Shown piece after piece: positions 17,478 through 26,409 of a stretch of DNA of 64,000 nt (position 1 is its first letter; each line of letters begins with the position of its first letter). Made by a program: the position numbers and the translations under genes. Under the pieces are notes generated by a model, which saw only the letters and a list, made by a program, of their open reading frames with translations, had not been told where the DNA came from and ran no database searches. This DNA comes from Rhizobium sp. BK399 (GTDB lineage Bacteria > Pseudomonadota > Alphaproteobacteria > Rhizobiales > Rhizobiaceae): positions 682,001 through 746,000 of the forward strand of contig NZ_JACIAH010000001.1 of assembly GCF_014194695.1 (NCBI RefSeq), written 5' to 3'.

Positions 17478-18905
17478 ATGAGCAGCGTTTCCCCCGAACT
17501 TCTCGACCGTTTCACCGCCATCGTCGGCGAGAAACATGCCCTCCGCAGCGAAGCGGATCTCGCGCCGCATCTGATCGAAAACCGCGGCCTCTACCATGGC
17601 TCCTCGCCTCTCCTGCTGAAGCCGGGCTCCGTCGAAGAGGTGTCGGCAATCCTGAAGCTTGCGAGCGAAACCGGCACCGCGGTGGTGCCTCAGACGGGCA
17701 ACACCGGCCTCGTCGGCGGCCAGACCCCGCGTGAAGGCAAGTCCGATATCATCATCTCGCTCGAACGCATGAACAAGGTTCGCGATGTCGATCCGGTGGC
17801 CAACGTTCTCGTCGCCGATGGCGGTGCGATCCTTGCCGAGGTGCAGAAGGCGGCAGAAGCGCATGGCAGGTTGTTTCCGCTATCGCTTGGGTCCGAGGGG
17901 TCGTGCCGGATCGGCGGCAATCTCTCGACCAACGCCGGCGGCACGGCCGTGCTTGCCTACGGCAACATGCGCCACCTCTGCCTCGGCCTCGAGGTGGTGC
18001 TGCCGACCGGCGAGATCTGGGATGGGCTGCGCCGCCTGAAGAAGGACAACACCGGCTACGACTTGCGCGACCTCTTCATCGGCGCCGAAGGCACGCTCGG
18101 CATCATCACCGGCGCGGTGCTGAGGCTCTTTCCGCAACCGCTCGGCAAGCAGGTTGCATTCGCCGGGCTCAATTCGGTCGAGGATGCGCTTGCGTTCTTC
18201 AACCTTGCGTCCAGCCTCTGCGGCACCTCGCTCACCGGTTTTGAGCTCATGCCGCGTTTCGGCGTCGAAATCACCGCGCGCAATATCGAGGGAGTACGCG
18301 ATCCGTTGGAGTCGGCGCATCCCTGGTACGTGCTCGTCGATATTTCCACGTCCGACTCCGCCGAGACGGCCGAGCGGATGATGACGGCGCTGCTCGAGCA
18401 AGGCTTCGAGACCGGGTTGGTTCAAGACGCGGCGATCTCCTCTTCCGTCGCTCAGCAGAAGGCGCTCTGGCATATGCGCGAAAGCATGTCGGAGGCGCAG
18501 AAGCCGGAGGGCGGATCGATCAAGCATGACGTTTCCGTGCCGGTTTCGGCGATCCCGGCCTTCATGCACGAGGCCGGCGAAGCCGTCATGGCTGCGATGC
18601 CGGGCGCCCGCATCTGCGCGTTCGGCCACATGGGCGACGGCAATATTCATTACAACATTTCCCAGCCCGTCGGCGCGGACAAGCAGGCTTTTCTTGAGCG
18701 CTGGCACGAGATGAACCATATTGTCCATGGTTTCGTCCTGGCACATGGCGGATCGATTTCCGCCGAGCATGGGATCGGCCAGCTGAAACGTGATGAGCTG
18801 GCATCGATCCGTCCGGCGATCGAAATGGAACTGATGCGCAGGATCAAGCGCTCCTTCGACCCGGCCGGCATCATGAATCCCGGAAAGGTCGTCAACGTCG
18901 ACTAG
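17478..18905 (+). CDS. FAD-binding D-2-hydroxyacid dehydrogenase (D-lactate / D-2-hydroxyglutarate type)
   Basis: Flavoprotein of 475 residues. The PCMH-type FAD-binding domain has VPQTGNTGLVGGQTP and GNLSTNAGGTAVLAYGNMRH. The FAD-oxidase C-terminal domain has FGHMGDGNIHYNIS and EHGIGQLKRDEL, which carry the metal and substrate-binding His residues of D-lactate and D-2-hydroxyglutarate dehydrogenases. The reading frame is open back to 17406, but the ATG at 17478 fits the family N-terminus and follows the Sua5 stop by 19 bp. It would oxidise a D-2-hydroxyacid and pass electrons to an acceptor; substrate is not resolved. Confidence 0.92.
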   Translation: MSSVSPELLDRFTAIVGEKHALRSEADLAPHLIENRGLYHGSSPLLLKPGSVEEVSAILKLASETGTAVVPQTGNTGLVGGQTPREGKSDIIISLERMNKVRDVDPVANVLVADGGAILAEVQKAAEAHGRLFPLSLGSEGSCRIGGNLSTNAGGTAVLAYGNMRHLCLGLEVVLPTGEIWDGLRRLKKDNTGYDLRDLFIGAEGTLGIITGAVLRLFPQPLGKQVAFAGLNSVEDALAFFNLASSLCGTSLTGFELMPRFGVEITARNIEGVRDPLESAHPWYVLVDISTSDSAETAERMMTALLEQGFETGLVQDAAISSSVAQQKALWHMRESMSEAQKPEGGSIKHDVSVPVSAIPAFMHEAGEAVMAAMPGARICAFGHMGDGNIHYNISQPVGADKQAFLERWHEMNHIVHGFVLAHGGSISAEHGIGQLKRDELASIRPAIEMELMRRIKRSFDPAGIMNPGKVVNVD

Positions 18906-18926
18906 AGGAGGTCGCTGCTAAGGCGG

Positions 18927-21647
18927 TCAGCCCGATGTGCCGCCGGTCAGAATGCTGAGCGCCGGTGAGTTGTTGGAATTGTTCTGCAGGTCATACATTG
19001 CGGTGAACCGCTTCAACAGCTTGTCGACCTTCTTCGAATCCTGAAGGTCGTCGAGATTGACGAACTTCTTCAGAAGATCGACCTGCTTCTCGACATCCAT
19101 GCTGGAAATACCGCTCGGCAGGCTGAAGGTGGTTGTGATGACCTGGAACAACGCCTTGTCCCCGAGGATGCTGTAGAGCGAGGTTATGTCGGGAGCCTTG
19201 CGGGCGAAATAGAGAGCAAGACGCACGCCGTCGTTGCTTTCACCCTGCTGCGTTTCGAGAGTCTGCTGAAGATAGTTCGTCTGGGTCCGATCCTCGGCGC
19301 CGACATTCTGAACGGCGCCGATCTTGGCGCGTGTCAGGTCTCCGGCGGTATCGAAGTTGAAGTCGGCAACGATTTCCTTGAACTTGGAGTCTGCCTTTGT
19401 ATTCAGATAGCTCTTGGAATCGGACGGATCCGACGTGAAGATCTTCCGCAAGGTTTCGTCGTCGTACTTTTTCGGATCGAGACCGTTCGCCTTCAGCACG
19501 AAGCTGGTCAGCTTGTCATTCTTCAGGAAATCATCGAGCGACTTTACCTCGGCCATGCCTTTGGCGAAATCATCGACGGCCTTCGTCGCGTCTTTCGAAG
19601 CCTTGTCCTTGATCGAGCCGTCGTCCATTCCCAAGGTGGCACGCGACTTGTAGTTCGTCGCATACTTGGCCATGACGGCGGGTGACAGTGCCTGTACTTC
19701 CGACGTGATCTTGCCGTCGCTGCCGAAGTTGAAGGCGCGGACGAGATTGGTGATGCGCTCGTCCTTGAACGAGGCGACATAGCCGTTCGGATCATAGGGG
19801 TCGCTCTTCAGCAACTTGCGCAGTGTCGAACGCGGCACGTCCTGCTCCGTCAGCCCGTAGGCGCGCAGCGCCATCTGATAGGGATCCGGCAAGCCATCGT
19901 TGCTGTTGTCGAGATCCGCCGTCGCGTTGGAGCGGAGGAAATCGTCCACTTTCTTGATGTTGTCGTCGCTCATCCGCTCCTTGTAATTGGCGACGGCCGC
20001 GTCCATGGCCTCTTGTTGTGCGTCGTCATAGCGGACCGAATAGCTGTCGGTGGTGTTCATCAGTTGTTCGGCGCTTTGCGGACCGGAGGCGGCCGCGGCC
20101 GAGCCATCGGCAGCAAAACTGAAGCCTGCGTTGACATTGCTGAAGCCCTGAGCGGCAGCGAAGCTGGGATCAATCAAGATGTTCTTGAGATCAGCATCAC
20201 TGATATTGGCCGGCATCTGGTAGACCGACTTGATAAAGCTGGTCAGCTTCGTATCCGCGATCAACTGGTCGACATTGGAAATCGTGCCGATCGTGCTCTG
20301 GAAGTAATCGAGGTTGGAGCGCGCGCCTGAACTGGTCACGCGCGCCTGAGCGGAGGTCTGCGCATTGACGTCATCCGGTACGCTGCCATCTGCCTGGAAG
20401 TTGAAAGCCGAATGGACCGCATCATAGCCAAGGCTGGCGGCATAGGTTGCGTCGGTGAGAACGCTCTTGAGATCGGCATCGCTGAAGGTCTGCGGTATGC
20501 CATAGGCATCCTTGATATAGCGCGTCAGCCCTGCGTCGGCGACGAGATCGTCGACGTTGGTGATGTTAACGATCGTGGACTGGTAGTAGCTGGTCGCCGA
20601 GGCGGCCAGGTCGCCCATGGTCTTTATCTGATCGGGCGTCTGCGCCGTGTAGGACGCCGCCGCGCCGTTGATCGTCCCGTCGGAATTGAAGTTGAACGCC
20701 TGATTGGCTTCGCTGAGATCCAGAGACGTCGCGTAGCTGGCATCGGTCAGCACGAGTCTCAGCGCTGCGGTGCTGAAATCCTGAGACATGCCGAAGGCCG
20801 TCTTGATGTAGGACGTTAGGCGGCTGTCAGCGAGAAGATCGTCGACGCTGGTGATCGCTCCGATCTTGGACAGGTAGTAGGCTTTGTTGTAGTCCGCTGC
20901 GGCAGGGGTGACGATCGACGGAACAGTCAAGTTGTACTGTTCCATGACGGCGTCCTTTTGGGCAGCGGTCTGCGCCGCGCCATTGACAGTGCCATCGGCA
21001 TTAAAACTGAATTGCGCAGCAAGCGCCTGATATTTTTCGTTGCCGTTGACGTTCACGAAGCTGTTCGGATCGTTGACGTCGCTGGTTAGAACCTGCGTCA
21101 AGAAGTCATTGGAGACGTATGTAGGATCAATGCCGTAGGCCTTGAGGACATAGGTACGGACACGGCTGTCACCGACGATATCCGAGACATCCTGCGCTGC
21201 ATCGATCGCATTGCCGTAGTAGTCGGTCTCCGTCGCCGCATTCTTGCTCTCGTCGGCAAAGGACTGCGTGTAGAGGCCGATCAGATCGTCTTCCTGCGCG
21301 TCGCTTTGCGCATCCGCTGCCGGCGAATTGAAGTTGAACGCGGCGGCAAATTCCTTGTAGCGCGTATCGGTCAGCTTGTTGGCGAAGCTGCCGGCATCGG
21401 TCAGATCACTCTCCAGGACTTTCTTCATGAAGGCCTTGGCGTAGGTCATGTCGTCGAGGCCATAGGCCTTCATCGCATAGCTGTAGAGCCTGTAGTTGCC
21501 GAGGAAATCGTCGACGTCTTTGACCTTGTTGATGTTGTCCTTGTAGTAGTCGGCGTCGCGCTTGACCGTGGCCTGGGAGGCAACGCGATCGAGGCTCTGC
21601 TTCATGTTCCCCGACACTATGTTGTAGGCCATCGAAGCAGAGATCAT
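18927..21647 (-). CDS. Large DUF1217 tandem-repeat protein
   Basis: Unknown-function protein of 906 residues made of about seven tandem DUF1217-like units of 80-110 residues plus a C-terminal partial unit. Each unit repeats the pattern DYY...V(D/S)D(L/F)L..RL.(S/T)Y..KA(Y/F)G(L/M/I)...L..VLT(D/S), ending in FNF..DG. There is no signal peptide, no membrane segment and almost no Cys. DUF1217 proteins in rhizobia are often encoded near flagellar genes, but none are here. Composition (many Asp, Asn, Ser, Thr; few Arg) suggests an extracellular or structural protein. The start ATG follows AAAAGGG. Confidence 0.87.
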   Translation of the reverse strand: MISASMAYNIVSGNMKQSLDRVASQATVKRDADYYKDNINKVKDVDDFLGNYRLYSYAMKAYGLDDMTYAKAFMKKVLESDLTDAGSFANKLTDTRYKEFAAAFNFNSPAADAQSDAQEDDLIGLYTQSFADESKNAATETDYYGNAIDAAQDVSDIVGDSRVRTYVLKAYGIDPTYVSNDFLTQVLTSDVNDPNSFVNVNGNEKYQALAAQFSFNADGTVNGAAQTAAQKDAVMEQYNLTVPSIVTPAAADYNKAYYLSKIGAITSVDDLLADSRLTSYIKTAFGMSQDFSTAALRLVLTDASYATSLDLSEANQAFNFNSDGTINGAAASYTAQTPDQIKTMGDLAASATSYYQSTIVNITNVDDLVADAGLTRYIKDAYGIPQTFSDADLKSVLTDATYAASLGYDAVHSAFNFQADGSVPDDVNAQTSAQARVTSSGARSNLDYFQSTIGTISNVDQLIADTKLTSFIKSVYQMPANISDADLKNILIDPSFAAAQGFSNVNAGFSFAADGSAAAASGPQSAEQLMNTTDSYSVRYDDAQQEAMDAAVANYKERMSDDNIKKVDDFLRSNATADLDNSNDGLPDPYQMALRAYGLTEQDVPRSTLRKLLKSDPYDPNGYVASFKDERITNLVRAFNFGSDGKITSEVQALSPAVMAKYATNYKSRATLGMDDGSIKDKASKDATKAVDDFAKGMAEVKSLDDFLKNDKLTSFVLKANGLDPKKYDDETLRKIFTSDPSDSKSYLNTKADSKFKEIVADFNFDTAGDLTRAKIGAVQNVGAEDRTQTNYLQQTLETQQGESNDGVRLALYFARKAPDITSLYSILGDKALFQVITTTFSLPSGISSMDVEKQVDLLKKFVNLDDLQDSKKVDKLLKRFTAMYDLQNNSNNSPALSILTGGTSG

Positions 21648-21940
21648 AACACGCCCTTTTCCGGCAAAGTCTTCAAAGTATGACAGAGTGGTTCTGCGCC
21701 ATTTTGCGATAAAAAGCTTACCCGAGACTTACCCATCTTGCGTTGCAATATGAGACAGCCGGCGTTCACCCTCCGGAAACCTTGCCGGCTTCGGTTTTGA
21801 TAACCATCCAGGGAGGCAAAGTTTTCTTAACCGCGATTTTTAAGCTGTCTCGAACAGGCGGCGCCTATTGTCGAGCCATAGAGGGCGAAAAGCCCCGAGG
21901 AGAAGACCGGAAACCGGCTCTCAGGTAAGACAAGGGTAGA
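21648..21940. other. 293-bp divergent intergenic region with two hairpins
   Basis: No gene is supported. AGCCGGC (21757-21763) pairs with GCCGGCT (21784-21790), and a smaller CCGG-AAA-CCGG hairpin lies in the leader of the gene at 21941. Both could be leader structures. Confidence 0.5.
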
Positions 21941-22513
21941 ATGAACATGAACAACACCGTTATGAAGCCCGTATGGGCTGGAACGACACTGCGTCTCGAT
22001 CCGTCTCGCTTTCCCCAACAGGTCAGCTACGCCATCCACGACTCCACAAGTGACGTCAGCATAACGATCGACGAACGTGGCGCTATCCTGCGCAAGGTTC
22101 TCCCCTCGAGCGGCCTGCCGCTTTCGATCGCACTTCCCAAGCGCGCCTTCAAGGGCGTTGCCGCCCGCGCCATCGACCATGGCAACGGCGAGGTCACCGT
22201 AACCCTGGAGCTTCACCACGAAGATCCGGAGCTCTGCGTACCCCTTCTGGTCGCTCACGACCTGGCGGATATTGCCGCCGACTGGCGCAGCTGGTCGGAA
22301 GCCTTCCGCATTCCGATGCTGATGGTCGAGGCAGATGGCATTGCCCGTCCACTGGAAGAACATCTCGGCGACCTGCGGACCAGCGCATTGAAGCCGCGCC
22401 GCCGCCACTCCTACTTCGCCAACCGCCGCCCGCGCTTCCTCGTGCGTCGCACGACAGGCAAGCTCGGCGTCGCCATGAAGATCGAAGGCAAGGAAATCAT
22501 CGCCCGCAGCTGA
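21941..22513 (+). CDS. DUF6101-like conserved hypothetical protein
   Basis: Soluble 190-residue protein with a basic C-terminus (ALKPRRRHSYFANRRPRFLVRR). It resembles the alphaproteobacterial DUF6101 family from memory, and no activity is known. The body is predicted beta-rich (VSYAIHDSTSDVSITIDERG, GEVTVTLELHHEDPEL). The gene is monocistronic, ended by a strong terminator shared with convergent ubiA. The start ATG is followed by a second in-frame ATG two codons later. Confidence 0.8.
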   Translation: MNMNNTVMKPVWAGTTLRLDPSRFPQQVSYAIHDSTSDVSITIDERGAILRKVLPSSGLPLSIALPKRAFKGVAARAIDHGNGEVTVTLELHHEDPELCVPLLVAHDLADIAADWRSWSEAFRIPMLMVEADGIARPLEEHLGDLRTSALKPRRRHSYFANRRPRFLVRRTTGKLGVAMKIEGKEIIARS

Positions 22514-22535
22514 GCGGGGCGATCTGCCAAAACCG

Positions 22536-22561
22536 AAAACCCGGCCATTGTGCCGGGTTTT
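22536..22561. terminator. Bidirectional rho-independent terminator
   Basis: AAAACCCGGC and GCCGGGTTTT form a 10-bp stem with a 6-nt loop between convergent genes (DUF6101-like and ubiA). Confidence 0.9.
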
Positions 22562-22586
22562 TCGTCTTGGTCTTCCGTATCTTGGC

Positions 22587-23546
22587 CTAAGGCAAGACAA
22601 AGAGCAGCGACAAGAAAAGGCCGGCAAAGATGATCAGTCCGACGCGATTGTTGGATTTGAACAGGGCCAGGCATTGCTCGCCGTCGTTGATATCCAGCGT
22701 TACGATTTGCCACGCAAACATACCGGCGGCAATGAGCAGGCCGAGATAGGCGAACAGTCCGACACCTGCCGCCAGGAAGGCGCAGAAGGCGAGCACGAGG
22801 GTCAGACCATAGAGGCCGACGAGCCACTGTTTCGTCTTGTCGCCGAACAGCCGCGCGGTGGAACGAACGCCGATCAGTTCGTCGTCCTCCTTGTCCTGAT
22901 GGGCGTAGATGGTGTCGTAACCGATCGTCCAGACCACCGAGGCGACGTAGAGGAAAATAGGCGCCAGCGAGAGGCTCCCGAAAATCGCGGCCCAGCCCAT
23001 CAAGGCACCCCAGGAGAAGGCAAGGCCAAGGAAGAACTGCGGCCAATCCGTAAAGCGCTTGGCAAAGGGATAAAGTGCCACAATGGCGAGCGAGAGGACG
23101 CCGAGGATGACGGCAAACCAGTTCAACTGCAGCACGACCAGCAGCCCAACCAGCGCCTGCAGGACGATGAACGCCTTGGCCTGGGTGCGCGTCACCCGAC
23201 CCGACGGCAGCGGCCGCGAACGAGTTCGCGCCACTTCCATGTCGATCTTGTGGTCGACGAGATCGTTGTATGTGCACCCTGCCCCGCGCATCGCGACTGA
23301 ACCGATGAAATAGAGAAGGAGATGGAAAACCAGCTGGCCGCCAGAAAACTGGCCGAGAGTGGCTGCGGCATTGGCAGCCATTGTCGCCGACCAGAAGCAA
23401 GGCCACATCAAGAGCTGCCAACCGATCGGCCGATCCCAGCGCGCAAGCTGCGCATAAGGCCAGAGCCACGGAGGCAAGATCCGGTATACCCAGTTGTTCG
23501 AAGGCGCATCCGCAACGCGCCCGTTTATTCCGCCGATCTGTTGCAT
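22587..23546 (-). CDS. ubiA: 4-hydroxybenzoate polyprenyltransferase
   Basis: Integral-membrane prenyltransferase of ubiquinone synthesis, attaching the polyprenyl tail to 4-hydroxybenzoate. The 319 residues include about eight to nine membrane helices and the two Asp-rich motifs NDLVDHKIDMEV and YDTIYAHQDKEDD that bind Mg-diphosphate. The start ATG (MQQIGGINGRV) lies 40 bp after the stop of the preceding membrane-protein gene in the same direction. The side-chain donor would come from a long-chain polyprenyl diphosphate synthase such as that encoded at 47330-48346. Confidence 0.95.
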   Translation of the reverse strand: MQQIGGINGRVADAPSNNWVYRILPPWLWPYAQLARWDRPIGWQLLMWPCFWSATMAANAAATLGQFSGGQLVFHLLLYFIGSVAMRGAGCTYNDLVDHKIDMEVARTRSRPLPSGRVTRTQAKAFIVLQALVGLLVVLQLNWFAVILGVLSLAIVALYPFAKRFTDWPQFFLGLAFSWGALMGWAAIFGSLSLAPIFLYVASVVWTIGYDTIYAHQDKEDDELIGVRSTARLFGDKTKQWLVGLYGLTLVLAFCAFLAAGVGLFAYLGLLIAAGMFAWQIVTLDINDGEQCLALFKSNNRVGLIIFAGLFLSLLFVLP

Positions 23547-23585
23547 GACGCCATCTAGCGATCGGTCAAGGCGCGGGTCAAGCCG

Positions 23586-24305
23586 TCATGCGGCCGCAGC
23601 GCCAAACTCTACAGACCCCTGCTCGCCGGAAAGGTAGATGCGGGCAAGCGCAACCGCAGCGTAGCTGACGCTGAGCGCCTGAAGGAATGCCGCAATCGCC
23701 GAGATTGCAAGCATAACGACGTTCGGCTTTCCATCGATCAGCAGCAATGGCGAGATCGAAAGGTGAGACGCCAGCACAACAAGCAGGATCGACAAAACCG
23801 CTGGCAGAACGATCGCGGCGATCAGACGACCTAACGTCGACACCAGTCGCGAGACGCCGCGTCGGAGCGCATCCAAAAGCGATGTGCCGACACCGGTAAT
23901 GCTTGAGACCGGCCAGGTTCCAAACAACGACAGCACCAGTGCATAGGCGATCAGCGCAGCGAAGGTGTAAATCAGCACGCTTGCCGATATGTCCAATCCC
24001 GACGGCAAGAACATGAAGATCGGCAGGGAGATCCCGAGCGCAGCAATCAACAGCGCCAGCGTCTTGAGGAAATAGGGAAACGTCCTTCCGAAGCCTGCAC
24101 GCTTTCCGATCTCGGCGAATGACCAGGAGTAGATCACCGCGCCCTGGACGCACATAGCGAGATAGCTCCACATGAACGTCGTCGCGCCACTCGACGTCGT
24201 CTTGCCCGAAACTTCGTCGAATACCGCAATCGCCACGACAGCAATGACGACGACCAGATACATGGACCAGTTTCTGCCGATAATGCCGAACGTCTCGCGT
24301 AGCAT
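23586..24305 (-). CDS. Unknown polytopic membrane protein, 239 residues
   Basis: Not recognised. About six hydrophobic segments are visible, including MYLVVVIAVVAIAVF, TLALLIAALGISLPIFMFL, LIYTFAALIAYALVLSLFG, LIAAIVLPAVLSILLVVLAS and VVMLAISAIAAFLQALSVSYAAVALARIYL in pieces. The general plan resembles rhizobial hypothetical membrane proteins with a glycerophosphodiester-phosphodiesterase-type membrane layout, but no motif proves this. I chose the ATG at 24305 because AGGGGGAAGG precedes it; the frame stays open to 24338. It is followed 40 bp later by ubiA on the same strand and preceded by a phosphatase gene. Confidence 0.75.
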   Translation of the reverse strand: MLRETFGIIGRNWSMYLVVVIAVVAIAVFDEVSGKTTSSGATTFMWSYLAMCVQGAVIYSWSFAEIGKRAGFGRTFPYFLKTLALLIAALGISLPIFMFLPSGLDISASVLIYTFAALIAYALVLSLFGTWPVSSITGVGTSLLDALRRGVSRLVSTLGRLIAAIVLPAVLSILLVVLASHLSISPLLLIDGKPNVVMLAISAIAAFLQALSVSYAAVALARIYLSGEQGSVEFGAAAA

Positions 24306-24375
24306 CCCGCCTTCCCCCTTGTGCTTCTGGGTACGCACTCAATCTGAGTCGAGACTGCTCGTCAAAGTCGTATTC

Positions 24376-24963
24376 CTAGATGCCGTTCCAGCGCCGGATG
24401 ACCGGCTCCGTCAGGTCGTGCTCGTAGCCGAGAACGCTGATGCTCGTCGTGTCCAGAATGAACCGCGCCCCGTCCGCCGGCGGCAACCCGAGCCAGCGGG
24501 CCCCGAGGACGCGCAGGAAGTGCGAACTGGAGAAGATCAGGATGGCGGCATTGGCCTGCCGCAGTTCCACGATGATCCGGTCAGCCCGCGCACCAACGTC
24601 GTTCGCCGCCTCGCCGTTCGGGCAGCCGTCGCGAAACAGCTGCCAGCCTGGTCGGGTCGCATGAATTTCCTTGCTGGTGACGCCCTCGTAGTCGCCATAG
24701 TCCCATTCAGCCAGATCGTCCTTGACAATCGCGCCAACTCCGAAACCGGCAAGTTCGCAGGTGTTGCGGGCGCGTTGCGACGGGCTCGACCAGACGGCCG
24801 CGAAGCTCTTGCCCGCAAGACGTGGACCGACCTGACGCGCGGCCACCTCGCCGTTTTCGGTGAGCGGGATATCACTGCGGCCAGTGTGTCGTCCGGACAG
24901 GCTCCATTCGGTTTCGCCGTGACGGACAAGATAGATTTCCGGAAGGGTGTTTGCCATTGCCAT
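24376..24963 (-). CDS. Histidine phosphatase superfamily protein
   Basis: Phosphoglycerate-mutase-like phosphatase of 195 residues, with the branch-1 signature YLVRHGETEWSLSGRHTGRSD, so His at RHG is the phospho-acceptor. The acidic/basic partner region is WDYGDYEGVTSKE and the second catalytic His is in SSSHFLRVLGARWLGL. Substrate is unknown; these enzymes range from sugar phosphatases to cobalamin-pathway phosphatases, and no cob genes are nearby. Separated from upstream cfa by a terminator. Confidence 0.9.
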   Translation of the reverse strand: MAMANTLPEIYLVRHGETEWSLSGRHTGRSDIPLTENGEVAARQVGPRLAGKSFAAVWSSPSQRARNTCELAGFGVGAIVKDDLAEWDYGDYEGVTSKEIHATRPGWQLFRDGCPNGEAANDVGARADRIIVELRQANAAILIFSSSHFLRVLGARWLGLPPADGARFILDTTSISVLGYEHDLTEPVIRRWNGI

Positions 24964-24978
24964 CAGGCTCCGAAATTG

Positions 24979-25006
24979 AAAGGGCGCGGTCCTTGCCGCG
25001 CCCTTT
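24979..25006 (-). terminator. Terminator between cfa and the phosphatase gene
   Basis: AAAGGGCGCGG and CCGCGCCCTTT form an 11-bp stem with loop TCCTTG, 9 bp after the cfa stop. The flanks are T-rich on the minus strand. Confidence 0.8.
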
Positions 25007-25014
25007 GATCTGGG

Positions 25015-26274
25015 TCAGAGAATGACCTTTTCGAGCGGCGGACGCGTCGCCTCGAATTCCTTCAGCTTTGCCTCGTTCGCCGCGATGTAGTCGCGATTGT
25101 CGGGGGTCGAATACTGGTTCTTGGAAATCTGGATCTGCATGACGAATAGTTCGTCCCAGCGGAAGCCGATCTCGGATCCGGCGAGATAGAACTCCCACAT
25201 ACGGAAGAATTGCTCGTCGTAGAGCGCGACCGCGTCGGCCTTTCGCGCGACGAAGCGGTCGCGCCAGTGGCGCAATGTGTAGGCGTAATGCAGCGGTAGC
25301 ACTTCGACATCGCGAACCAGCAGCCCCGCACTTTCGATGAACGGCAGCGTCTCGCCGATCGACGGGATATAGCCCTGCGGGAAGATATACTTCTCGATGA
25401 AGGCATTGGTCGCGAAACTCGGCTTCGGACGCGCAATCGAGTGCAGCACCATGACGCCGTCATCGGCAAGAAATTCATGCACCTTCTTGAAGAACTTGCC
25501 GAAATTGCCGATGCCGACATGCTCGAACATGCCGACCGATACGATCCGGTCGAACTTCCTGCCGGTCATCGTGCGGTAATCCTGCAGCTCGAAGCGCGCG
25601 CGATCGGCAAGGCCGCGCTTCTGCGCACGCTCCCGCGAGATCTTCAGCTGCTCCTTGCTGAGCGTGATGCCGGTGAGCTCCAGCCCTGGCGTGGATTCCA
25701 CCAGGTACATGCCCATGCCACCCCAGCCGGAGCCGATCTCCAGAACGCGCTGGTTCGGTTCGAGCAGAAGCTTCGCGGCGATGTGCCGCTTCTTGGCGAC
25801 CTGCGCCTCCTCCAGGCTGATGCCGGGCGGGTTGTAGTAGGCACAGGAGTATTGCCAATCCTCGTCGAGAAAGAGTTCGAAGAGCTTTTCGGACAGATCG
25901 TAATGGTGGGCAACGTTACGTCTGTTGCGGTTGATCGGAATGCGGCTTTTCAGCTGCTGCAGGGCAATGCGTCCGATCAGTAGGGCCGCCATCGGGATAT
26001 CGAAGATCTCGTTGGTGGTATTCTGTTTCACCATCGCCAGGAAATCGTAGATGTTGCCCTGTTCGAGGATGAACCGGCCCTCCATGAACATTTCCCCAAG
26101 TTTCAGGGTGGGGTCGCGGCGGATCAGCTGTTCCGCCTCTTCATCGGCCATGCGAACGACAACCAGTTCACCGGTGCCGTCGCCAACCATATGCGTCTCG
26201 CCGCTGGCGAGAGTCAGTCTCAGATTACCCTTACGGATGAGTTTTTGGACGATCGATAAGAAAGCCGACGCCAT
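25015..26274 (-). CDS. cfa: Cyclopropane-fatty-acyl-phospholipid synthase family methyltransferase
   Basis: Transfers a methylene group from SAM to unsaturated acyl chains of membrane phospholipids. The 419-residue product has an N-terminal lipid-binding region and a SAM-binding motif VLEIGSGWGGMGMYL (about residues 179-193 of the longer frame). Further family motifs are HHYDLSEKLFELFLDEDWQYSCAYY, SVGMFEHVGIGNF and FPQGYIPS. The ATG at 26274 has GAGG upstream and is preferred over the TTG at 26280. Rhizobia usually carry more than one cfa copy. A TCACAC/GTGTGA dyad lies about 75-107 bp upstream. Confidence 0.93.
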   Translation of the reverse strand: MASAFLSIVQKLIRKGNLRLTLASGETHMVGDGTGELVVVRMADEEAEQLIRRDPTLKLGEMFMEGRFILEQGNIYDFLAMVKQNTTNEIFDIPMAALLIGRIALQQLKSRIPINRNRRNVAHHYDLSEKLFELFLDEDWQYSCAYYNPPGISLEEAQVAKKRHIAAKLLLEPNQRVLEIGSGWGGMGMYLVESTPGLELTGITLSKEQLKISRERAQKRGLADRARFELQDYRTMTGRKFDRIVSVGMFEHVGIGNFGKFFKKVHEFLADDGVMVLHSIARPKPSFATNAFIEKYIFPQGYIPSIGETLPFIESAGLLVRDVEVLPLHYAYTLRHWRDRFVARKADAVALYDEQFFRMWEFYLAGSEIGFRWDELFVMQIQISKNQYSTPDNRDYIAANEAKLKEFEATRPPLEKVIL

Positions 26275-26348
26275 AAGCAAGGCCTCGCATTGTGACAGGA
26301 TGGTCCAATCAACTTAGTACCTCTCTGCCGCCTTACAAGCGCCGTATT

Positions 26349-26381
26349 TCACACCTCGGCAACATGGTCGCCAAAGTGTGA
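26349..26381. promoter_or_regulatory. Inverted repeat TCACAC...GTGTGA between tex and cfa
   Basis: TCACAC (26349-26354) and GTGTGA (26376-26381), with an inner GGC/GCC pair, form an interrupted dyad in the short tex-cfa gap. It could be an operator for cfa or a hairpin ending tex transcripts; no T-run follows on the minus strand. Confidence 0.35.
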
Positions 26382-26409
26382 CATTTTTGCAAATTCGATG
26401 GCTAAGCGC

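Noticed and set aside
22411..23469. 352-codon minus frame overlapping ubiA
   Set aside because: Out-of-frame shadow of ubiA; no hydrophobic or conserved motifs.
23578..24342. 254-codon frame overlapping the unknown membrane protein
   Set aside because: The alternative frame has six membrane helices and a strong ribosome-binding site; this one has neither.
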